This document shows positions 45,341-55,415 of a stretch of DNA of 64,000 nucleotides, in pieces. The DNA comes from DAIOEK01 sp963708715. Lineage in GTDB: Bacteria; Chloroflexota; Anaerolineae; Anaerolineales; Anaerolineaceae. Both the position numbers and the translations under genes were made by a program. The stretch's first letter is position 1, and each line of letters opens with the position of its first letter. The stretch is from positions 372,001 through 436,000 of the forward strand of contig CAVPSU010000002.1 in the NCBI GenBank assembly GCA_963708715.1, given 5' to 3'. The notes under the pieces are model-generated. The model was not told where the DNA came from, did no database searches, and saw nothing but the letters and a program-made list of their open reading frames with translations.

Positions 45341-47230
45341 TCAATCAACCCGACCATTTCTATCCATAGATTTCACCCGGTCTATCAGATCTGCCGCAAG
45401 ATCGTACCTGCTAAAGGCAGGCATGATATATACTCCCTGGGTAATATTCCGCAACTGTTGGATCATCTCTGCAGCAATTAATACCCCTTCCCGCGTTGAT
45501 CCTCCACCAGCTTTTTCCATTCGTTGCAGGATTGGGTCTGGGATTGTGATACCAGGGACTTCGTAATGTAGAAAACGGGCATGCCGGGGATTATTAAGTG
45601 GAAGCACACCAATTAGGATAGGCACAGGTAATTTGCCTTGCCGCTTTTCATAATAGTCTATAAACTTAATCGCGAGTGAAGAATCGAAGACAGGCTGGGT
45701 CAAAATAAAATCCGCGCCGGCATGCAGTTTTCGCTGTAAATTCTTGATCTCGGCGTCCATATCTTTGGCTGTCAAGTTAAGGGCACAACCCACAAAAAAT
45801 GTAGTTGGCTGCCCGATCTCACTCCCTGCATAATCAATACCCAAATTAAATCCCTGTTTGATCAATTTGATCAGACCAGATGGAACAAGATCGTAATTAT
45901 CCATCGCTTCCGGATAATCACCGATGGCTGTTGGATCTCCCATAACGATGAAGACATTCCGAATATCTAATGCGTGGGCTGCCAATAAGTCCCCCTGGAC
46001 ACGCAGGACATTTCTCCCACGGGTGGGAAAATGTAATACCGTTTCCACGTTTGTTTTTCGTTGGATTAAGCTGCAGACTGCCCATGGACTCATCCGCATG
46101 CGTGCCATTGGGCTGTCGGCTACATCGATCACATCTGCTCCTGCTTCGGCTAGCAGGCTGGCGCCAGCCAGAAGTTTTTGGGTGGTCAATCCTCTTGGAG
46201 GATCCATTTCGACCGCGATGGCAAAATCTCCCCGCGCTAGTTTTTGAGCAAATTGCGATGGCTGTTCCTTCATTCCTTGCAGGTTATCCTGCTCAGATAC
46301 GATGGTTAGAACTGACTCGATGGAAACAGGTTGTGTATCCAGCGCCTGACGCATGTAAGAAATATGATCGGGGGTTGTACCGCAACAACCGCCTACGATA
46401 TTTGCTCCCTGATTACGAAACATAGCTGCGTAATCGCCAAAATATTCCGGCGCAGCCGGGTACATAATCCGACCACCGACCTGCTCAGGCCAGCCTGCAT
46501 TCGGCATGACAGAAAGGAGCGCATCCGGTTCTGCCTGCTTCATGAGCTTTAGAATTCGCAAGATTTGGGCTGGTCCACCAGAACAATTTACACCAATAAC
46601 ATCTGCCCCAAACTGGTGGAGTGAATGAGCCACTTTGGTGGGAGTGTCGCCTAACAGCGTGAGATCGTCCCGCGTGAATGTCATGGAAGCAACAACCGGC
46701 ATTTCCGGATCAACTAACAAAACAGCTTTCAACGCTTCCTGGATCTCGTATACGTCACTGAATGTCTCAAGGATGAGCAAATCCACCCCGGCATTCACCA
46801 ACGCACTGATTTGCTCCTGAAAGACCTCGCGCGCCTGTTCTGGTTGTACACGTCCGAATGGGGCTAATCGAACCCCCAGTGGGCCGATATCTCCAGCAAT
46901 CAGGATTTTCTTGAATGATCCGGCAACAACTTTGTGGGCAATATCAACACCCGCTTTATTCAACGATTCGAGTTTATCTGACAGCCCATGACGATCAAGT
47001 TTATAGCGGTTGGAGCCAAACGTATTCGTCTGGATCATACTTGAACCGGCGTCAATGTAAGCCCGATGAATTTCTCCCACCAGGGCTGGTTGGGTGACGT
47101 TCAATTCATCAAAACACTGGTCAAAACTGATGCCGCGATTATGGAGCATTGTCCCCATCGCACCATCGGAGAGAATCATTTCATCTCGAATCTGGCGAAT
47201 AATGTCGTTTTTCTTAGCTGACTTGACCAT
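45341..47230 (-). CDS. Bifunctional homocysteine S-methyltransferase / methylenetetrahydrofolate reductase
   Basis: A 629-residue fusion. The N-terminal homocysteine-binding TIM barrel (about 15-300) shows LSDGAMGTMLHNRG, the zinc Cys in GVNCSGGP and GGCCGTTPDHI. The C-terminal half (about 330-610) is MetF-like, with AVEMDPPRGLTTQKLL, VFIVMGDPTAIGDYPEA and ADFILTQPVFD, and makes 5-methyltetrahydrofolate. It begins 1 nt after the metH stop and is controlled with it by the upstream SAM-I riboswitch; the MetF part can supply the methyl donor to MetH. Similar to Bacillus YitJ. Confidence 0.93.
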   Translation of the reverse strand: MVKSAKKNDIIRQIRDEMILSDGAMGTMLHNRGISFDQCFDELNVTQPALVGEIHRAYIDAGSSMIQTNTFGSNRYKLDRHGLSDKLESLNKAGVDIAHKVVAGSFKKILIAGDIGPLGVRLAPFGRVQPEQAREVFQEQISALVNAGVDLLILETFSDVYEIQEALKAVLLVDPEMPVVASMTFTRDDLTLLGDTPTKVAHSLHQFGADVIGVNCSGGPAQILRILKLMKQAEPDALLSVMPNAGWPEQVGGRIMYPAAPEYFGDYAAMFRNQGANIVGGCCGTTPDHISYMRQALDTQPVSIESVLTIVSEQDNLQGMKEQPSQFAQKLARGDFAIAVEMDPPRGLTTQKLLAGASLLAEAGADVIDVADSPMARMRMSPWAVCSLIQRKTNVETVLHFPTRGRNVLRVQGDLLAAHALDIRNVFIVMGDPTAIGDYPEAMDNYDLVPSGLIKLIKQGFNLGIDYAGSEIGQPTTFFVGCALNLTAKDMDAEIKNLQRKLHAGADFILTQPVFDSSLAIKFIDYYEKRQGKLPVPILIGVLPLNNPRHARFLHYEVPGITIPDPILQRMEKAGGGSTREGVLIAAEMIQQLRNITQGVYIMPAFSRYDLAADLIDRVKSMDRNGRVD

Positions 47231-47231
47231 C

Positions 47232-50200
47232 TCAACCTCGAGTTAATTGTTCGATTCGCGATTCACCAATATTAAAGTATGCAGCCTGTGGATGGTGAAC
47301 AATAATAGCAGCGGTCGACTGCTCCGGGACCAATTGGTAGGCAGGGGTGAGTTTCATACCCAACTTCGCTTCCACCGGCAATAATCGGAATACTTTCGCA
47401 TGGTCAGCAATATCCGGGATCGCAGGGTATCCCCAGGAATAACGTTTACCCTGGTTATGCTGCATCTTTAATTCCTGCCGAATATGTCCATGGAGATAAT
47501 CGGCAGCGGCTTCTGCCATTTGTACCGCCAGTCCATGGGTGTAATATGCCTCACTGTAGTTTCCACTTTCCTGGATCCGATCAAACCGATCTGTGGCTCC
47601 CTGTCCTACAGTAACGACCTGGAAAATGACCAGATCCATCTGACCTGACTCAACTGGCGCAAAATAATCCGCAAGGGAGATACCATCTTCTTCACGTTGT
47701 CGTGGGAAAGAGAATCGCTCCAGAACCACAGGCGATGATTGTTTTAAGGTTGCAGGATCATACACCAGAAGATCGCCTCCGTCTGTTTGAGCCGGAAAGT
47801 AACCATAAATTCCCTGTGGATTCAACCAACCGGATTCTTCAGCATCTCGCACCATCGAATCTAAACGAGTATCGAAATCCTTTTTTAAATTTTCCCATTC
47901 CTGCCCATGGAGATTTTTCGCTCCCCAGGATAGCCGATAAAGTTCATTCTTCGAAAGATGATGCCGGACTTCCTGAATAGGCATGGATTTGACCAAATGA
48001 ATATCATAATCAGGTGCGATGGGTATCGTAGCCAGGGTGGTCACCCTGGAACTCTTCAATTCTCTTCCAGGAGCGCTTTTTACAGCTACCTCCCTGCCCA
48101 ATTCAAGATCTGCTTCATGTTGTATTTGGGCGAGAAGTCCGGGCTTCTTTTCCGGATCGACCAATTGGTCAAATGTGGATAATCCCTCGAAGGCATCTTT
48201 ACAATAAAAGACACCACCAGAATAATAATTTCCGCTTTCGGTTTGCAGGATCCGTTGCCCAAACCGGCGGTTAATTGCAGCTCCGCCGATCAAAACTGGC
48301 AGTTTCAATTCTCTTCGATCCAATTCATTTACGATCAGAGGCATTTGCTTACTCGTATTCACTAACAGGGCACTCAATCCGATCGCATCCGCTTTTTGAT
48401 CGATCGCTGCCTGAATGATCGTATCAGCCGGGACTTGTTTACCCAGGTCTACTACTTCATATCCATTATTGGAAAGGATGGTTTTTACCAGGTTCTTTCC
48501 GATATCATGCACGTCTCCGTACACTGTAGCGAGGATGATCTTTCCTTTGCTGGTACCTTCCTTCTTTTCCAGGTAGGTTTCCAGATGTGTGACAGTTTTC
48601 TTCATCACCTCAGCAGATTGCAATACGAATGGCAGGATCAATTCCCCTGATCCAAATTTATCACCCACCTCTTTCATTGCTGGGAGTAATACCTGGTTCA
48701 GCACAACAACAGCTCGTTCATTCCGTTTTGATTCTTCCACATCCATGACCAGCGCATCTACATCCGCTTCCACGCCGTCTTTATATCGGTGAAGAATCTT
48801 CCAGTGAAGCCGTTGGGCGGGATCAAACCCTTCCATTGGATTTTTCTTCTGTTCTTTAACACTGCTCGCCGAGCTTGTAGAGAAATGATCGATAATTCGC
48901 TGTAATGCATCTTCGCGGCGATTGAAAATTAAGTCTTCACTGAGGGAAATTTCTTCCGCGGGTATATCCGCATACGGTATCAACTGTGCTGGATTTACGA
49001 TCGCCATATCCAAACCCGCCAGCACCGCATGATAAAGCATCACACTGTTCAATACCTGTCGGGTATTGGGAGTAAGCCCAAACGATGAATTGCTTACCCC
49101 TAATGAGGTTAGAACACCGGGTAATTCTTCCTTGATCCTCTTGATCCCTTCGAAGGTTTCCACAGCAGAATTTTGGAATTCCGGATCACCTGTCGCCAGG
49201 GTAAAAGTAAGCGCATCGATCACCAGGTCGCCCGGTCGTAAATGATATTCGTTAATAGCAATAGCATATAACCGGCGGGCGATCTCCAGTTTCCGCTCCG
49301 CGGTCTTTGCCATCCCATTTTCATCGATTGTCAGGGCGATAACGGCTGCATTATATTTTTTAGCCAGGGAGAACACCCTGTCTGCTTTTGTGCGACCCGC
49401 TTCCAGATTGGTTGAATTGATCAAGCATCGACCTGGTGCCACTTTCAAAGCCGCTTCCATCACATCCGGCTCAGTTGAATCAATGATGAATGGCGCTTTC
49501 ACGGCAGTTGATAATTTTTTCACCACTCTTCGCATCAGATCCAGTTCATCCGGGCGTTCGGTCAAAGCTGTACAAATATCAAGACCATGGGCGCCCCCGT
49601 CCATCTGTTGACGGGCGATGTCCACCACACCATCAAAATCTTCTGCCAAAAGTACTTTCTTGAATTTCTGACTACCCTGCGTATTCAGCCGCTCGCCAAT
49701 GAAAAATGGACTGGGATCCTGCTTCATCTCAACAGCCATGACCGACGAAGCCAGAGTCGGCGGATATTCGACGTTTGGAGTTGCCGAAGGTTGAATCCCA
49801 ATTTTCTCAACCAGTTTCTTGAGGTGTTCGGGGGTTGTCCCGCAGCACCCACCAACGACCTGAATATGGTATTTATCCACGAACTCTGCCATCATTTCCG
49901 CATACGGATCCGGCAAGAGCGGATAGACCGCTTGCCCATCAACATTCAGCGGAAGCCCGGCATTTGGTATGCAGGAAACCGGCAGGGTGGAGGTTTCGCC
50001 CAATATGCGGATGGATTCACGCATGTGTTCAGGACCGGTGGAACAATTTAATCCGATCACATCGATGGGCAGACCATCAAGGATAGTTTGAACTGCCAGT
50101 ATATCGGTGCCAAGCAACATCCTTCCCGTGGTATCCAGAGTCACCTGCGCTTGAATGGGAAGAAAGCTTCCAGTCTCTTCAAAAGCTCGCTGGATCCCAT

Positions 50201-50750
50201 CGATCACCGCTTTTACTTCTAAAATATCCTGCGACGTTTCGATCAGCAGTAGATCAACCCCGCCCTGGATAAGCCCAATTGCCTGTTCGCGGAACACATC
50301 CGCCAGGTCATCATAGCTGACATTCGATAGCTGGGGATCATCCATGCAGGGCAATTTGCCGGATGGACCCATTGAACCTGCAACGAAACGGGGATGATCA
50401 GGCGTGGAATATTCGTCCGCAAGTCTTCGAGCAAGAACCGCTGCGGTTTGGTTAATCTCTACCACCCGCGTCTCCAGACTGTATTCCTTCATAGTGATCC
50501 GATTGGATCGAAATGTGCACGTCTCGATCACATCAACACCCACATCGAGAAATGAACGATGCACCTCCTCCACAGCCTTGGGGTAGGTAATGACAAGGTA
50601 ATCGTTACAACCTGCATATTTTTCCCCACCGAAGTGTGCGCTGGTAAGATTTTGGCGCTGTAAGTTGGTTCCCATCGCACCATCAAATATCAGGACCCGC
50701 TCTTTGAGTGCGTCGAGATAACGGCGGTTGGTGTATCGCGATTGAGGCAT
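47232..50750 (-). CDS. metH: Cobalamin-dependent methionine synthase
   Basis: MetH transfers the methyl group of 5-methyltetrahydrofolate to homocysteine through cobalamin. The 1172-residue protein has all four modules in order: homocysteine domain (LIFDGAMGTNLQ, GLNCSTGPEHM, GGCCGTTPEHL), pterin-binding domain (FFIGERLNTQGS, LDICTALTER), cobalamin domain (the base-off His in DVHDIGKNLV) and the reactivation domain (RYSWGYPAIPDIADHAKVFRLL) that binds SAM. ATG 50750 follows GGGAG. First gene of a two-gene operon behind a SAM-I riboswitch and terminator. Confidence 0.96.
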   Translation of the reverse strand: MPQSRYTNRRYLDALKERVLIFDGAMGTNLQRQNLTSAHFGGEKYAGCNDYLVITYPKAVEEVHRSFLDVGVDVIETCTFRSNRITMKEYSLETRVVEINQTAAVLARRLADEYSTPDHPRFVAGSMGPSGKLPCMDDPQLSNVSYDDLADVFREQAIGLIQGGVDLLLIETSQDILEVKAVIDGIQRAFEETGSFLPIQAQVTLDTTGRMLLGTDILAVQTILDGLPIDVIGLNCSTGPEHMRESIRILGETSTLPVSCIPNAGLPLNVDGQAVYPLLPDPYAEMMAEFVDKYHIQVVGGCCGTTPEHLKKLVEKIGIQPSATPNVEYPPTLASSVMAVEMKQDPSPFFIGERLNTQGSQKFKKVLLAEDFDGVVDIARQQMDGGAHGLDICTALTERPDELDLMRRVVKKLSTAVKAPFIIDSTEPDVMEAALKVAPGRCLINSTNLEAGRTKADRVFSLAKKYNAAVIALTIDENGMAKTAERKLEIARRLYAIAINEYHLRPGDLVIDALTFTLATGDPEFQNSAVETFEGIKRIKEELPGVLTSLGVSNSSFGLTPNTRQVLNSVMLYHAVLAGLDMAIVNPAQLIPYADIPAEEISLSEDLIFNRREDALQRIIDHFSTSSASSVKEQKKNPMEGFDPAQRLHWKILHRYKDGVEADVDALVMDVEESKRNERAVVVLNQVLLPAMKEVGDKFGSGELILPFVLQSAEVMKKTVTHLETYLEKKEGTSKGKIILATVYGDVHDIGKNLVKTILSNNGYEVVDLGKQVPADTIIQAAIDQKADAIGLSALLVNTSKQMPLIVNELDRRELKLPVLIGGAAINRRFGQRILQTESGNYYSGGVFYCKDAFEGLSTFDQLVDPEKKPGLLAQIQHEADLELGREVAVKSAPGRELKSSRVTTLATIPIAPDYDIHLVKSMPIQEVRHHLSKNELYRLSWGAKNLHGQEWENLKKDFDTRLDSMVRDAEESGWLNPQGIYGYFPAQTDGGDLLVYDPATLKQSSPVVLERFSFPRQREEDGISLADYFAPVESGQMDLVIFQVVTVGQGATDRFDRIQESGNYSEAYYTHGLAVQMAEAAADYLHGHIRQELKMQHNQGKRYSWGYPAIPDIADHAKVFRLLPVEAKLGMKLTPAYQLVPEQSTAAIIVHHPQAAYFNIGESRIEQLTRG

Positions 50751-50767
50751 ATATTTCTCCCAGTACG

Positions 50768-50795
50768 TAAAATCACCTCTATAGAGAGGTGATCG
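50768..50795 (-). terminator. Riboswitch-controlled terminator upstream of metH
   Basis: On the minus strand ATCACCTCT/AGAGGTGAT forms a 9-bp stem followed by TTT. It lies between the SAM-I aptamer and metH. GAGAGG overlapping the aptamer's P1 3' strand can pair with CCTCTC of this stem, giving the alternative antiterminator. Confidence 0.8.
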
Positions 50796-50812
50796 GATGC
50801 TCTTCGATTCCT

Positions 50813-50919
50813 CTCATCTTCCAGAAACAGGTCGTTTCTGCCGGATTTGGCACCTGCCGATGATTACCAGCGGTTGCCGAGGTTTCGCAGGGCCGGTCCC
50901 TCCACCTCTCTGGATGAGT
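50813..50919 (-). ncRNA. SAM-I (S-box) riboswitch
   Basis: The minus strand carries the conserved S-box core in order: ACTCATC P1 strand, AGAGAGGTGGAGGGA, CCGGCCC, GAAACC, CGGCAACC, GGTGCCAAATCC and GATGAG closing P1. SAM binding is known to favour a downstream terminator and so switch off methionine genes; the metH and MTHFR operon follows. Confidence 0.95.
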
Positions 50920-50932
50920 TTGTTATGGCGAT

Positions 50933-50961
50933 AGTGTATCATAGACAACTACTGATGTCAA
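50933..50961 (-). promoter_or_regulatory. Promoter of the metH operon
   Basis: On the minus strand a perfect TTGACA (50956-50961) and TACACT (50933-50938) are separated by 17 nt, just upstream of the SAM-I riboswitch. Confidence 0.8.
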
Positions 50962-50975
50962 AAATGGAGGTTATG

Positions 50976-51013
50976 CAACAAATAAGCGACCAATCGGGAA
51001 ATCCGATTGGTCG
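50976..51013 (-). terminator. Terminator after the response regulator gene
   Basis: On the minus strand an 11-bp perfect stem CGACCAATCGG/CCGATTGGTCG is followed by a T-rich tract, 26 nt after the gene's stop. Confidence 0.8.
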
Positions 51014-51038
51014 TGGGTTTGATGAGATCAACCAAACC

Positions 51039-51854
51039 TTACATGTAGGTTTCGTGCAAATCCAGTCGAGACGAATGCTTGAAAGCGCCAGCCTCTTCAT
51101 CTGTATTCAAACGATACCCCAAGCCTTCACGAGAAAGGATTAACTTAGGGGTAGCCATATCTTCTTCCAGTTTCCCACGCAAAATGTGGATGAAGTATTT
51201 GATCCGGTTCTGGATCTTTTCATTATCTTCGCCCCAAACTTCACGAGCGATCACTTCCTTGCTAACCAATTTGGGAGCGAAACGTACGAGGACTGAAAAG
51301 ACATCAAATTCTTTCGTGGGTAAGAGGATCTTTTTCTCGTTGTGGGTAATCTCTCTTGCTTCCACATCAACGGTTAGACCGATAGTTGGAAACGAATAAG
51401 ACGAGACCGGTGGGACATATCGGGTCCGGCGGACTACGGTATTCACTCTGGCAACCAATTCTGGAGGATAGAACGGTTTGGTAATGTAATCATCCGCACC
51501 GAATTGAAGCCCCTCGACCACATCGTCTTTCAATGATCGGGCTGAGATGATCATGATCGGGGCATTGGTTATCGTCCGCAGATGGTGAAATGTTTCGTAC
51601 CCGTCCATCTCAGGCATCATCAAGTCCAGCAATACCACATCCGGCTGGGTATGCGGACATTTATCGATGGCGTCCAACCCACTGGAGGCGCCAATCACAT
51701 CCATCCCGGCACCCATCAGGACGATCTTGATCATGCGGATGGTATCCGGTTCGTCATCCACAATCATTGCTGTGATCCGTTTGTGCCCGGTTGTCACCAT
51801 GTCCAGGTCCACACCGCGGTCTGACTGTATATTTGATGTTGTTCGCACTGCCAT
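51039..51854 (-). CDS. OmpR-family response regulator
   Basis: A 271-residue transcription regulator. The receiver domain (about 28-140) contains Asp33/Asp34 in MIVDDEPD, phospho-acceptor Asp77 in VVLLDLMMPEMDG, ISARS and ITKPFYPPEL. The C-terminal winged-helix DNA-binding domain (about 155-250) shows LLPTKEFDVFSVLV and IHILRGKLE...REGLGYRL. There are extra residues at both ends. No histidine kinase is adjacent; a small membrane protein gene lies directly upstream in the same unit. The start ATG 51854 follows AGAGG. Confidence 0.92.
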   Translation of the reverse strand: MAVRTTSNIQSDRGVDLDMVTTGHKRITAMIVDDEPDTIRMIKIVLMGAGMDVIGASSGLDAIDKCPHTQPDVVLLDLMMPEMDGYETFHHLRTITNAPIMIISARSLKDDVVEGLQFGADDYITKPFYPPELVARVNTVVRRTRYVPPVSSYSFPTIGLTVDVEAREITHNEKKILLPTKEFDVFSVLVRFAPKLVSKEVIAREVWGEDNEKIQNRIKYFIHILRGKLEEDMATPKLILSREGLGYRLNTDEEAGAFKHSSRLDLHETYM

Positions 51855-51895
51855 ATGACCTCTGGTTTTCGTCTTAGATATCGCCGCTAGTTCGA

Positions 51896-52339
51896 TTATT
51901 TCATCTGCGCCAAGACTTCCATAAGTCGAGAATTTTGCTTGATCAGTAGCATAATCGCATTGAAGTTGTATTCGGTACCCAATACCTGTTGTTTCGCTGT
52001 CGTATTCACATTGGCGTTGTTGTACACATCTTTTTTATAGTCTGCCAACATCGTGGCTGATAATGCATCCAGGTTCGTGGTATACGCTGTCACACTTCGG
52101 ATGACTTCGTTGCGGTGCATAATTTCCTGTTGATAATGAAGCTGGGACATTGCCGATGAATAAACACTGAGCAGGACTTGCAAGCCCATGAAAACAACAA
52201 GGAGGATCAACCACCAATTTCGCTTATTTTTCGAGTGATCAGAGGAAGAAGGTCCCGTTACCGATTCGATCTCCTTTGTTTTTTTCGGAGCTCGTTTTGG
52301 AAGCTTGAGATCATTTTCCTGGAATTCGTTTTGATCCAT
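51896..52339 (-). CDS. Single-pass membrane protein, unknown function
   Basis: I do not recognise this 147-residue protein. A charged cytoplasmic N-terminus of about 45 residues (rich in Lys/Glu) precedes a helix at about 46-68 (WWLILLVVFMGLQVLLSVYSS), followed by an external, probably helical domain of about 75 residues. I chose ATG 52339 because GGAG lies 6 nt upstream; ATG 52354 has no such site. It lies 41 nt before the response regulator on the same strand, so it might be a sensor accessory, but this is only context. Confidence 0.6.
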   Translation of the reverse strand: MDQNEFQENDLKLPKRAPKKTKEIESVTGPSSSDHSKNKRNWWLILLVVFMGLQVLLSVYSSAMSQLHYQQEIMHRNEVIRSVTAYTTNLDALSATMLADYKKDVYNNANVNTTAKQQVLGTEYNFNAIMLLIKQNSRLMEVLAQMK

Positions 52340-52382
52340 TATGTACTCCGGCATATGACTCTACAATCAATATCAAGGGCAG

Positions 52383-52417
52383 GACAAGAAGGACGGATGA
52401 TTCGCGTCCTTCTTGTC
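52383..52417 (-). terminator. Perfect hairpin after the RTX-repeat gene
   Basis: A 13-bp perfect stem GACAAGAAGGACG/CGTCCTTCTTGTC with a 9-nt loop, 24 nt after the stop. No clear T tract follows, so it could also stabilise the mRNA. Confidence 0.55.
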
Positions 52418-52440
52418 AGTTGTTGCTCTATTTGATTTCG

Positions 52441-55354
52441 TTACGGTGCAACCGCCAAAACGGTTCCAAAGTATTCGGTGGACAAGTTCATTCGACCATC
52501 GGCTACGGCAAAGTCAGCTAACTTACCCCAGGCTCCACCCGCTGAGGAGGTATCCCAGAACAGCGGCAGCATACTTCCGCTATTGTCCTTCGCATTGATC
52601 AAGAGCGAGAAATCGAAGGATAAGTTTGCTGGTTTTGGTGAGAGCGGGCTTAAACTGCCGGCATCGACACCCTGGAACAGGTTCAGTGTGACACCGGTGT
52701 CAAATTTATTGGGTTCCACCGTCGCAGGTAAGGTGTCTGTAGATTTCGGACACGAAGGTTGCCCAGAATGATCGACCATCCATGTTTTCACACAGACCAT
52801 TGATGGTCACTTCGTCACTGGAAGGCAGAACCAGTGTGAATGTCTGTGCCGGGTCGGTGCAGGTCAGTAGGACGGGATCGGCACCAGTCACCGGGATGAT
52901 GGTCGTCAAACCACCACCGCTCAGAATTGGTTTTATGGGCAATGCTCTCGGTGCTTCAATGCTGAACCAGTTGTCCTGATGTGACACAAATCCTTGCCGA
53001 GGAGTGGCGTCAAGATCAGTATCCATGCCATCAGTAAGGTCATAGCTGTTGAGCAGATCGGTACTATCGCCACCATAGAGGTTATCCACACCCGCGCCGC
53101 CGCTGAATGAGTCATCGCCTTCACCGCCGAACAGGTCGTCTGCGCCGGCGCCACCATTGATGAGATCATCGCCAGCGTTACCTTCGATCGTGTTATCCAG
53201 TTCATTCCCACCCAGGTCATCTGCCTGGCTGGTGCCAAACAAATTGGTGAATAAGCCAGTCAGCTTGATCCAGAGAGAATTACCATCCCAGGAAGCTACC
53301 TGTTGTCTTTCAGTGATGCCCAGGTCGATGGTAACGGCATGGTCGTACTGACTGAAATCAAGTGTATCGACTGATCCGGAATTTTCCTGATCGGATACGA
53401 GTTCGAGGTCACCCGATGCGCCTGCCATAAAGTTGAAGAAGTTGATCCCTGCACCACCGTAGATCACGGTTGGTCCGGTTGGCTCAATTGATTCAACCGA
53501 AAAGGTCTGGATTTGTTCTGACCCTTCGACCCCATTCACGCCCTGGATGATGAAGGTGTCATCACCGGCATCGCCAAAGATCGTATCGCTGCCTTCACTG
53601 GTGGTAATGGTATCGTCGCCATCATCACCATGGATCAGGTCATTACCGATTCCACCGGTCATGAAATCGCCGTCAGAGCCACCATTCATGGTATCAGCCC
53701 CAGCGTCTCCATTCATGGTATCAGATCCGGCACCGCCATTGAGGACATCCGCATCATCGCCACCGTTGAGGGTGTCATCACCGGCATCCCCATTTAGTGT
53801 ATCGCCACCGACGCCGCCGTTGAGGGTGTCATTACCATTTTGGCCGTAAAGGAAATCTGTTCCCAATCCGCCATCTAAAAAGTCATCCTGGGCGCCACCA
53901 TACAGATCATCGTCGCCTTCATCTCCATATAGCCAATCAGCATCTGACCCGGCTTCTTCGCCACCTAAATCCATTTCATCGCCTACAAGGAGATCATCAC
54001 CTTCACCGCCATGAATTGTATCTCTACCATTCTCTCCGTAGAGGAAATCTTCCCCAGTCCCACCGTTTAGTGTGTCAGTCCCGTAGTCGCCATAAAGATG
54101 ATCTGATCCTGCGTCACCGTTAAGCGTGTCATCATTATTGCCGCCTTCGAGGATATCGTCACCATCGCCACCATTTAACTCATCGGAACCTGTTCCACCA
54201 TCTATAGTGTCGTTACCGGTCCCGCCATATAATTCATCTTTCCCGGCATCACCGCTGATGACGTCGTCACCTTCATCACCGTAAAACTCATCTACACCAT
54301 CTCCACCGGACATGGTATCGATTCCTGCTCCCCCATTGGCTATGTCATCACCGGCGCCTCCAAGGATGGTGTCATCACCGTCTCCGCCAGAGAGAATATC
54401 GTTTCCATCACCACCATCCAGGGTGTCAGCCAGGCTGGTTCCAACCAGCGTATCCTCTCCAGCCATACCGTAGAACGCCACGCCACCGATCGTAAATGCC
54501 GATCCATCGATGATGTTATTGCGGGCATTCCCGGTCAGTGTGGCATGATCGACGAGATACAGGTTGTCGACAGTGTTGCTCGTGTTAGTCGAAGAACCAT
54601 TTACAACAGGGTTGTTCGTTCTTCCAGTCCCTGATCCAATTGTATTATTATATTTTAGTCCCCATCGACAACCAAAGAAACATGAATAATTCTGCTGATA
54701 CTGTTGATATACATAATTGGTCCAGTTTGATGTAACCGTGCTTGTTGAAGTTACGTCTTCCGAGACCGTATCCAGGTTGGAATTACTTAAATAATAGTTT
54801 AGGTCTGTAGAGGAGGTTGTCGAACTGGTGTAGTCCGTTATTCCGTTACTAGTATAGACTACTTCCGTTATTGTTCTCTTGACACAATTGGGTCCTTGAT
54901 ATTCATTGCAGACGGTAGTGCTGACAGGTAACACGCTAGGTGAGGGTGGAGTATTAATAACAGAATCGGAAACATAATCTGTGCCCATATTCTCTACCAG
55001 GGTATCCGTTCCACCATAATCACCATCGCCAAAGATGCCCAAGTCCGGCCCATCACCCAGAATAGTATCTGCCCCTGGGCCTCCGGTGAGGGCATCATCC
55101 CCGGCTCCGCCTACGATGAGATCTTCGCCACCATCGGTATTGACGACATCATCTCCGCCAAGTGCGAGAACGGTATCATTTCCACTGCCCGTGTTGACAG
55201 TATCATTGTCACCATCGCATACTGTGACCCCTAGGACTGTATCACATTCGGCATTGACCAGATTCACTGGCCCAAAAGCGGTCAGCAATAACCCGGTGAG
55301 CATAAAAATGGATAAGGACTTGTGAATAAGAGTGGTAACCTGTCTGTGTATCAT
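52441..55354 (-). pseudogene. Large secreted RTX-repeat calcium-binding protein with frameshift
   Basis: A protein of about 970 residues. ATG 55354 lies 6 nt after GGGAGG; an upstream in-frame start lacks such a site. A Sec signal peptide (hydrophobic core FMLTGLLLTAFG, likely cleavage after VNA) is followed by blocks of GGxGxDxLx nonapeptides, which bind calcium as parallel beta rolls, at 55040-55240, 53560-54500 and 53040-53240. A non-repeat part with Thr/Ser/Asn/Tyr-rich sequence lies at 54530-54900. The C-terminal domain reads VTINGLCENMDGRSF and then changes frame: one extra base near 52741 is needed to continue with TDTLPATVEPNKFDTGVTLNL to the end YFGTVLAVAP. Without it the protein ends at 52706. 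RTX proteins usually leave by type I secretion; a Sec signal suggests a surface or secreted protein in a cell with one membrane. Confidence 0.82.
53040..55240 (-). repeat. RTX nonapeptide-coding repeat region
   Basis: DNA coding for tandem GGxGxDxLx units with GGTGGNGACGAT-like periodicity of 27 bp, in three blocks separated by non-repeat protein sequence. This is coding sequence, not a CRISPR array. Confidence 0.85.
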
Positions 55355-55380
55355 GTACTGCCTCCCTTTTGCAGATAACA

Positions 55381-55415
55381 GGCTGGTTTGCCGCTTATTA
55401 ACGAAAAAACCAGCC
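55381..55415 (-). promoter_or_regulatory. Leader hairpin of the RTX-repeat gene
   Basis: GGCTGGTTT/AAACCAGCC forms a 9-bp stem with a 17-nt loop in a leader of about 190 nt between the promoter and ATG 55354. The stretch 55355-55718 holds this leader, the promoter and nothing else I can recognise. Further pairing upstream (AATCCTG/CAGGGGAT) suggests a structured leader of unknown class. Confidence 0.4.

Noticed and set aside
53547..53849. Plus-strand reading frames opposite the RTX repeats and other long genes
   Set aside because: They are shadows created by the repeat composition and have no ribosome-binding site or recognisable domain.
53040..55240. Regular short repeats that could suggest a CRISPR array
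   Set aside because: The period is 27 bp without unique spacers and the repeats encode GGxGxDxLx nonapeptides in a long reading frame.
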